Positions 6,110 to 10,033 of a stretch of 10,033 nucleotides of DNA are shown here, one piece after another. The stretch covers positions 103,748-113,780 of the forward strand of contig MU646867.1 of assembly GCA_026770585.1 (NCBI GenBank), given 5' to 3'. Position 1 is the first letter of the stretch. Every line of letters starts with the position of its first letter. The DNA comes from Baffinella frigidus (taxonomy: Eukaryota > Cryptophyceae > Cryptomonadales > Baffinellaceae). Under the pieces are notes generated by a model that was given only the letters and a program-made list of their open reading frames with translations, made no database searches and was not told the origin of the DNA. The position numbers were made by a program, and so were the translations under genes.

Positions 6110-6315
6110 GTATTGTCGAAATGGGCTCCGCGCGGAAAAAAACGAGGTCAGGTCAGCAACATTATTTTTTTTGACTTTTTGTGTCATCTTATGGGTGGGA
6201 GATGCTATTTTGAGATAAAAACCATGTCTAAGATAGCATAAAAGTCCATTTTTTGGAAATTTTCCTGATTTCCTGACCTGACCTCGATTCCGCGCGAAGC
6301 CCATTTCGACAATAC
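6110..6315. mobile_element. Foldback element F (206 bp)
   Basis: The arms begin gtattgtcgaaatgggct and continue ccgcgcggaa and cgaggtcaggtcag, with few mismatches and a small indel in the A run (about 45 bp each). The middle is AT-rich, with 'gatgctattttgag' facing 'aagatagcata', which can add a weak inner stem. TA lies next to ttgtcgaaatgggc at both ends, consistent with TA target duplication. Short open frames on both strands are explained by the palindrome. No transposase. Confidence 0.83.
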
Positions 6316-6331
6316 TTACTTATTGCCCTTT

Positions 6332-6346
6332 CCTGAGGCGGGCCTA
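6332..6346. repeat. CCTGAGGCGGGCC motif (first of a cluster)
   Basis: CCTGAGGCGG-type motifs occur here and at about 6567. In reverse orientation (GGCCCGCCTCAGG and close variants) they occur at about 6809, 6839, 7070, 7097 and 7437. Several sit directly at edges of G and H elements, so they may be remains of an older repeat that served as target. The stretch 6317-6405 holds nothing else recognised. Confidence 0.55.
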
Positions 6347-6405
6347 CAGGGATATCTGGGCTATAACAACACCCTTGCTCGAGGGTCGGTGGACCGTCGT
6401 GTTCT

Positions 6406-6526
6406 TACAGGGGTACATCGCTTATAAAAAACTGCCCCCCCCCCTAAGACCACCGTAGGGCCCTAGGCATAGTCCTACTGTAGGGTCCTAGGGGAGGCGC
6501 TTTCTTATGAGCGAGGTACCCCTGTA
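6406..6526. mobile_element. MITE family G, copy G1 (121 bp)
   Basis: The termini are TA-CAGGGGTACATCGCTTATAA and the reverse complement of TA-CAGGGGTACCTCGCTCATAAG. The interior is a C run, then gaccaccgtagggccctagg, catag, tcctactgtagggtcctagg and a G-rich stretch. It is the same length as G3 (121 bp). TA flanks and a CAGGGGTACCTCG-like end resemble pogo/Tigger-type DNA transposons (established TIR style CAG...CCTCG, TA target), but that placement is inference. Non-autonomous. Confidence 0.9.
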
Positions 6527-6562
6527 ATTTAGTACCAGATGGTGAAAAAATGTATCTGAGGC

Positions 6563-6825
6563 CTTTCCTGAGGCGGTCAGCACACGCTAGTTTTGAAAGG
6601 GTCTAGCCTTGGATACCTTTCTACCCCCCTGTTGGAGTTCCCGGCAGCCTTGAAAAAGACTTTTAGATACCCCCCTTTGGATGTGAGGCTGCCGGGACCT
6701 CCGCCAGGAGGTGAGTGAGAAAGGCATCCAGGGCTGAACACTTCGGTAACGAACGCAGGTGGCGACACGTCTCCCCAGAAGTAGACATGGATCGTCGAAT
6801 GCGGAACAGGCCCGCCTCAGGAAAG
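6563..6825. other. Mosaic segment between inverted CCTGAGGCGG motifs
   Basis: It opens with ttcctgaggcgg and closes with cccgcctcaggaa, so the whole segment has weak inverted ends. Inside, tcccggcagcct (6639-6650) pairs with aggctgccggga (6686-6697). Flanking that stem, 'gatacccccctttgg' and 'ggatacctttctacccccct' are related direct copies. It could be an old MITE with 12-14-bp TIRs. Short overlapping frames on both strands show no known domain. Confidence 0.45.
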
Positions 6826-6862
6826 AAAAGCCTGGGGCGGGCCCGCCTCAGGAAAGGCCTGG

Positions 6863-7069
6863 TATCCCTCAAGTGCCCTGTAGGCGTATCCCTTAAGTGC
6901 CCAGTAGGCTCATACGCCCTACCGTAGGGCCATAGGACCTGCCTAGGACCTCTTGGCCCGCAAATTTGGGGGTCTGGCCACTTGAGGGATACGTCCTACC
7001 GTAGGGCCCTAGGACCTGCCTAGGATCTGTCGGGGGGTTAATCTTGACCCCCTCGCCACTTAAGGGATA
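6863..7069. mobile_element. MITE family H, outer copy H1 interrupted by H2
   Basis: The outer ends are tatccctcaagtg at 6863 and cttaagggata ending at 7069. The interior resumes after the inner element with cctaccgtagggccctagg, acctgcctagga and a small 'ggggggttaatcttgaccccc' hairpin. Removing 6887-6991 rejoins gtaggcg-TA-cgtcctaccg, which matches the family order gtaggc-catacg-ccctaccg closely. This is strong evidence for nested insertion at a TA. Confidence 0.85.
6887..6991. mobile_element. MITE family H, nested copy H2 (105 bp)
   Basis: It begins TA-TCCCTTAAGTG and ends CACTTGAGGGA-TA, with TA on both sides. The interior order is cccagtaggc, catacgccctaccgtaggg, aggacctgcctagg, acctcttggcccgcaaattt, ggggtctggc. 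The length equals copy H3 (105 bp). It is inserted inside another H copy, so H was active after that copy had arrived. Confidence 0.9.
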
Positions 7070-7141
7070 GGCCTGCCTCGGGAAAGGCCCGGGATGGGCC
7101 CGCCTCAGGCCGCTGTCGAGCGAGGAAGGAACAACTTAAGT

Positions 7142-7246
7142 TATCCCTTAAGTGCCCAGGTGGTCAAATTTGACCACCAAGAGGTCCTAGGTAGGTCCTA
7201 GGGCCCTACGGTAGGGCGTATGCGCCTACTGGGCACTTAAGGGATA
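7142..7246 (-). mobile_element. MITE family H, copy H3 (105 bp, opposite orientation)
   Basis: Complete copy with tatcccttaagtgcccag at each end, perfectly inverted. Read on minus it has the same block order as H2, but the subterminal part near the other end is 'ggtggtcaaatttgaccacc' (itself palindromic) where H2 has cccgcaaatttggggg. Flanking TTA/TAA includes the TA. Non-autonomous. Confidence 0.92.
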
Positions 7247-7455
7247 AGCAACGCAAATCAACTTCCGGTCTCCTCATTTTGAGGAGACCAGATGAAGTCA
7301 GGCAGAGCTGGAAATCACCGTAGAACCTCCTGCCGCACAGGTTGTGAGGACTTTGACCTGAAAGCCAAGGTCGTTTTCCGGCCTTGACTCTCTTGAATGT
7401 GCCGAGTTCCCTCGACAGCGGACAGGCCTGGGATCAGCCCGCCTCAGGAACGGAA
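7247..7455. other. Spacer with a strong 10-bp hairpin, no gene
   Basis: ggtctcctca at 7267-7276 pairs perfectly with tgaggagacc at 7280-7289 around a TTT loop, with further partial pairing outward (acttc and gaagt). The rest is unique-looking, with a ctttgacctgaaagccaagg stretch. It ends with the CCGCCTCAGGAA motif before G2. A short plus-strand frame from 7384 merely runs into G2. Confidence 0.6.
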
Positions 7456-7614
7456 TACAGGGGTACCTCGCTCATAAGAAACTACCCCCCCATAGGACCC
7501 TACAGTAGGCCTATGCCTGGGGCCCTATGGTGGTCCTACAGTAGGCCTATGCCTAGGGCCCTATGGTGCTCCTAGGGGGAGGGGGCAGTTTTTTATGAGC
7601 GAGGTACCCCTGTA
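7456..7614. mobile_element. MITE family G, copy G2 (159 bp, internal duplication)
   Basis: Perfect ends TA-CAGGGGTACCTCGCTCATAA on both strands. The interior carries a tandem duplication of about 36 bp (cctacagtaggcctatgcct followed by (g/a)gggccctatggtg, starting near 7499 and 7535), which accounts for most of the 38-bp length excess over G1. No coding capacity; the 63-residue frame is repeat-derived. Confidence 0.92.
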
Positions 7615-7642
7615 GGCCACACAGCAGGCTACGGAGGGATTT

Positions 7643-7661
7643 TCGGGCTCTGAGAGCCCGA
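7643..7661. repeat. 19-bp perfect hairpin palindrome
   Basis: tcgggctct and agagcccga flank a single g. It lies just beyond G2 in otherwise unassigned sequence (7615-7776), where a further short 'gcgtagggtcgtagg' is reminiscent of the G/H core. Confidence 0.75.
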
Positions 7662-7776
7662 GTTTCCGTTACCGTATCCTTAGGAACCCCCATATGCCCC
7701 TCCTGTCTGCCTAGCGTAGGGTCGTAGGTCTTATCGCGTCGGGGTCATTCGAAATCCCTTGGAAGTCCGCTGTGTG

Positions 7777-7869
7777 TATCCCTTAAGTGGCCAGACCCCC
7801 AAATTTGCGGGCCAAGAGGTCCTAAATTTGCGGGCCAAGAGGTCCCAAATTTGCGGGCCAAGAGGTCCG
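7777..7869. mobile_element. MITE family H fragment H4 with triplicated 23-bp unit
   Basis: It starts TATCCCTTAAGTGGCCAG and continues cccccaaatttgcggg, the reverse complement of the right half of H2. From 7801 a 23-bp unit (aaatttgcgggccaagaggt + cc + t/c/g) is present three times, to 7869, differing only at the last base. The other half and terminal repeat are missing, so this is a truncated, internally amplified copy. Confidence 0.87.
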
Positions 7870-7931
7870 CGCCCGGAAAGGCCCGGGAGAGGCCCGAATG
7901 TGTGTGAGACGTGCCTCACACGCGGTGGGAA

Positions 7932-8081
7932 GATCTTATCCGGGGAAACCTATTTTTCTTTCATTTGATGGCAATCAAGATTACTACACAGGTTCTTTAA
8001 AATTTTACTAGTAAGAACGAATTGAGTAGTAATTTTCGGTGCCATCAAATGAAAGAAAAATAGGTTTCCCCGGATAAGATC
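7932..8081. mobile_element. Foldback element J (150 bp, 42-bp perfect arms)
   Basis: Arms start gatcttatccggggaaacc and run through tctttcatttgatggca without a mismatch. Both inner ends carry the shared 16-nt motif (7972-7987 as CAATCAAGATTACTAC; 8026-8041 on minus as CACCGAAAATTACTAC). The loop contains ttttactagtaag. TA lies four bases inside the outer ends, so the true TIR may be TCCGGGG with a TA duplication. The 21-bp ctcacacgcggtgggaagatc stands before the element and again at 8091-8111 after it. No coding capacity. Confidence 0.88.
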
Positions 8082-8110
8082 AGGGCGCGTCTCACACGCG
8101 GTGGGAAGAT

Positions 8111-8382
8111 CAGGGGTACCTCGCTCGTAAGCAGCCGCGCCACCCCCGAGGACCACCTTAGGGCCCTAGCTAGGTACCCCGTAAGGCCCTAGGTACAGGG
8201 GTACCTCGCTCATAAGAAACGCCCACCCCCCCAGGACCACCGTAGGGCCCTAGGCATAGCCCTACTGTAGGGTCCTAGGAGGAGGCGGTTTCTTATGAGC
8301 GAGGTGCCCCTGTACCTGTATGGATACGCCTACTGTAGGGTCCTAAGAGGAGGCGGCTCCTTGTGAGCGAGGTACCCATGTA
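8111..8382. mobile_element. MITE family G, outer copy interrupted by G3
   Basis: The left part has CAGGGGTACCTCGCTCGTAAG, then caccccc, gaggaccaccttagggccct. The right part has cctactgtagggtcctaa, gaggaggcgg and cttgtgagcgaggtacc. Between them lies a complete G copy (8194-8314). The outer copy is more diverged from the family than the inner one (GTAAG, TTGTGAG, CCCATG), as expected for the older host. Its left side also has extra ctaggtaccccgtaagg sequence, so it may be rearranged. Confidence 0.82.
8194..8314. mobile_element. MITE family G, nested copy G3 (121 bp)
   Basis: Ends TA-CAGGGGTACCTCGCTCATAAG and its reverse complement with one change (GGTGCCCC). The interior is nearly identical to G1: ggaccaccgtagggccctag, gcatag, cctactgtagggtcctagg. 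It is flanked by TA, and by gtac on both sides. The insertion lies in an older G copy. Confidence 0.93.
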
Positions 8383-8440
8383 CATGTAATCAAGTGTCAA
8401 GAAGTGATGGCAACTCTTCTCCTGACCTGATCCGGACCTA

Positions 8441-8678
8441 TCCTTTCTCGCTCTCTCGCTCTCTCTCTCGCTCGGTCGCTCGCTCTCTTTCTCGCTCTCT
8501 CCCTCTCGCTACCTCGCTACCTATCTCGCTCGCTCGCTCGCTTGCACTCGCGCTTGCTCGCTCGCTCACTCTCTTTCTTGCTCGCACTCTCCCTCTCTCG
8601 CTCGCTGCCTCTCTCGCTCGCTCGCTCTCTTTCTCGCTCTCTCGCTCTCTTGCCCCCTCTCTCGCTCGCTCTCTCCCT
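8441..8678. repeat. CT/CG-rich pyrimidine tract
   Basis: Runs of CTCT, CTCG and CTTG with few purines other than G in CG. It differs from the 5104-5952 blocks in lacking CA tracts and in being richer in CTCG. Both strands remain open (Ser-Arg-Leu on plus; Arg-Glu on minus), which is low-complexity translation and not a gene. Confidence 0.93.
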
Positions 8679-8803
8679 GTCGCACATGTAGCTACTACTA
8701 GTCGAGGGGCCTGCCTGTACTAGATAGATAGATTTACTAACCCGATACACGCGCACCGGTACACGCGCCACACACTTCCCCCGGCTTTGCCGCTCCACTC
8801 CCT
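8679..8803. other. Unassigned spacer
   Basis: Contains a short agat tetramer run (tagatagatagat, about 8723-8735) and two 'acacgcgc' motifs. No gene or inverted repeat of note. Confidence 0.5.
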
Positions 8804-8907
8804 TATCCCTCAAGTGACCAGTAGGCTCATACGCCCTACCGTAGGGCCCTAGGACCTGCCTAGGGCGAGTTAGGGTGAATATTCACCCTATGGTCACTTC
8901 AGGGATA
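8804..8907. mobile_element. MITE family H, copy H5 (104 bp)
   Basis: Begins TATCCCTCAAGTGACCAG and ends with a matching inverted TGGTCACTTCAGGGATA. The interior gtaggctcatacgccctacc, gtagggccctagg and acctgcctagg match H2. The distal part is replaced by a perfect 20-bp palindrome (tagggtgaatattcacccta, 8871-8890). So far from the main cluster, it shows the family is dispersed. Confidence 0.9.
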
Positions 8908-8927
8908 CTTAGACTTTGTCGCATCGT

Positions 8928-8975
8928 CCTCGCTAACGGTGTTCCTCGCTAAAGTTGTTCCCCGCTAAAGTTGTC
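8928..8975. repeat. Three 16-bp tandem units (CCTCGCTAAAGTTGTT)
   Basis: Units at 8928-8943, 8944-8959 and 8960-8975 differ at a few bases (aacggtgtt, aaagttgtt, cccc start and ttgtc end). No coding meaning is inferred. The rest of 8908-9044 shows nothing recognised. Confidence 0.8.
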
Positions 8976-9044
8976 TACTTGGACTTAGTGTCAGGGTCCT
9001 GGCTGAAGTTGCGGCGCGCCGTCTCCTCAACGGTCCCTGGTTTC

Positions 9045-9390
9045 GGGCTTAGGGTTTAGGGTTTAGGGCTTAGGGTTCAGGGGTTAGGGTTTAGGGCTTA
9101 GGGCTTAGGGCTTAGGGCTTAGGGTTTAGGGTTTAGGGGTTGGGGGTTAGGGTTTAGGGGTAAGGGTTTAGGGTTCAGGGGTTAGGGTTTAGGGGTTAGG
9201 GGTTAGGGTTTGGGGTTTGGGGTTTAGGGTTCAGGGTTAAGGGTTTAGGTTGTGGGGTGTGGGGTGTAGGTTTTGGGGTTAGGGTTTAGGGTTTAGGGGT
9301 TAGGGTTTGGGGTTTAGGGGTGAGGGTTAAGGGTTAATGGTTTAGGTGTTGGGGTGTGGGATGTAGGTTTTGGGGGTTTGGGTAGAGGGT
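9045..9390. repeat. TTTAGGG telomere-like array, outward-facing at right
   Basis: Degenerate TTTAGGG, CTTAGGG, GTTAGGG and TTCAGGG heptamers and octamers, with G-rich strand on top, the orientation expected at a right chromosome end. It includes GGGGTGT variants (about 9249-9265 and 9350-9360), complementary to the CCCCACA variants in the left array. A further short tract of the same type lies at about 9456-9500. The sequence continues beyond it, so it is not a clean chromosome end in this assembly. Confidence 0.9.
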
Positions 9391-9562
9391 TGCTTACCGG
9401 CAAGTCGCTCGAGACTCTTGGTAAGGCCATCCATGTTCGACTGCGTGGGGGTCTCGGGTTAGGGTTTGGAGTGTGTCCCCTCAGGGTTTAAGGTGTGGGT
9501 GGAAGTGGGTGGTCTACGTTTTGGCGCGCGAGGAAACGGCCAACCGCTGCCGCATTGAAACC
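9391..9562. other. Spacer between telomere-like array and element E
   Basis: Contains a small telomere-like tract (gggttagggtttgg) and a ggccaaccgctgccgcattg block (9538-9557) that returns at about 9890-9909. No gene. The 116-residue plus-strand frame from 9495 runs through element E into CT repeat and is rejected. Confidence 0.55.
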
Positions 9563-9722
9563 ACAGATTCATAAGTCAATTATTGGATTATTGCCCAGGA
9601 AACACGCCAAAAGTCAGCAAATGATCACGTTTCCTCCCGGTTTTTCCGGGGGAAACGTGAACATTTCCCCACAAAGTTTTAAAACGCCCTTTTATTCTGT
9701 TCGCATGGATAGCCTCGTGTGG
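9563..9722. mobile_element. Foldback element E (D family, left TIR lost)
   Basis: From agattcataag to the inverted end cctcgtgtgg it follows element D closely. The left half differs from D at only two adjacent bases over about 70 nt, and the right half keeps tttccccacaaa and gcgaacagaat (inverted). The central hairpin pairs cacgtttcc..cccgg with ccggg..ggaaacgtg around a T-rich loop, a tip different from D and D-prime. The left ccacacgagg terminus is missing, and flank sequence gaaaccac abuts directly. It is either a truncated copy or a deletion. No coding capacity. Confidence 0.87.
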
Positions 9723-9775
9723 GAGACCTGCTGTCAAGCAGAAGCGAAGCCGGATGAGCAGCAGCTGCGGAAGGA

Positions 9776-9779
<4 letters not shown>

Positions 9780-9833
<54 letters not shown>

Positions 9834-9875
9834 CTCTCTTTCTAGCCCCCTCTCTCTCGCTCTCTCTCTCTCTCG
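9780..9875. repeat. CT microsatellite
   Basis: A nearly pure (CT)n tract to about 9828, then CTCTTT, CCCC and CTCG interruptions. It is followed at 9890 by the duplicated ggccaaccgctgccgcattg block. Confidence 0.95.
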
Positions 9876-9935
9876 GTCATGTCATAGACGGCCAACCGCT
9901 GCCGCATTGAAACCGCAGTAAGAGTACACCCTCCA

Positions 9936-10033
9936 GGGGGGGGGGGGGGGGGGGGTGTATGGCGGGCCAAGTTTGGGGGGGGGGGGGGGGGGGGTTGCCA
10001 ATCGGAATCGGCCGGGGGGGGGGGGGGGGGGGG
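9936..10033. repeat. Three G runs of exactly 20 nt
   Basis: Runs at 9936-9955, 9975-9994 and 10014-10033 are each 20 G, separated by short G-rich unique sequence. The last run ends the window. Equal lengths are unexpected for natural homopolymers and suggest a cap from sequencing or assembly, though genuine poly-G repeats are possible. Confidence 0.9.

Noticed and set aside
6577-6927. Three overlapping 63-70-residue frames on both strands
   Set aside because: They are short, overlap each other and inverted repeats, and show no domain or start context.
8394-8813. 109- and 98-residue frames over the pyrimidine tract
   Set aside because: Low-complexity Ser-Arg-Leu and Arg-Glu translations on both strands of the same repeat.
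9495-9845. 116-residue plus-strand frame
   Set aside because: It runs through foldback E and ends in the CT repeat, with no independent support.

Overview
This window looks like a nuclear, subtelomeric or otherwise intergenic stretch of a eukaryote. It has degenerate telomere-type heptamers (CCCTAAA/TTTAGGG) near both ends, long CT/CA microsatellites, and many small foldback elements with terminal inverted repeats (MITE-like). No open reading frame is convincing as a gene. TTTAGGG-type telomeres are known from plants, green algae, dinoflagellates, cryptophytes and some other protists. The GC-rich, hairpin-rich and CT-rich texture suggests an alga or dinoflagellate-like protist more than a land plant, but the sequence alone does not settle the lineage. 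I see no tRNA, rRNA, CRISPR array or prokaryotic signals.

Layout. 1-850: two degenerate CCCTAAA arrays (about 108-330 and 608-848) on either side of a duplicated 'ggtggtagaga' repeat (361-558). 850-2120: three diverged copies of a GC-rich dispersed unit, with foldback elements A (1308-1469), B (1513-1650) and C (1687-1823) between them; the third copy carries 16 telomere-like heptamers (1911-2022). 2120-3660: mosaic repeats with foldback family D (2714-2893 and 3326-3495), a small telomere-like palindrome, and a segment bounded by a 29-bp exact direct repeat. 3700-4510: a degenerate duplicated satellite. 4642-4964: a 40-bp direct repeat and four exact 11-bp units. 5029-5952: three copies of a short exon-like segment separated by CT/CA microsatellite. 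5954-6315: a near-perfect 48-bp palindrome and foldback F. 6320-8390: a dense cluster of two MITE families, called G (TIR CAGGGGTACCTCGCTCATAAG) and H (TIR TCCCTTAAGTG). Both are flanked by TA and both include nested insertions. Foldback J (7932-8081) lies among them. 8441-8678: CT/CG-rich pyrimidine tract. 8804-8907: one more H copy. 9045-9500: degenerate TTTAGGG array. 9563-9722: a third D-family copy lacking its left TIR. 9780-10033: CT repeat and three G runs of exactly 20 nt, the last ending the window.

How it fits together. The telomere-like arrays face outward at the two ends, and both contain the same GGGGTGT-type variants. The interior is largely layered insertions of non-autonomous elements into older repeats. 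No transposase is present, so the elements must have been moved by enzymes encoded elsewhere. The most interesting signals are: a 16-nt motif (consensus CAACGAAAATTACTAC) shared by otherwise different foldback families; nested same-family insertions that reveal TA target duplication; foldbacks with conserved arms but copy-specific central hairpins; a palindrome made of two adjacent palindromes; and the exon-like segment bounded by splice-like signals, whose copies differ mostly at synonymous positions.
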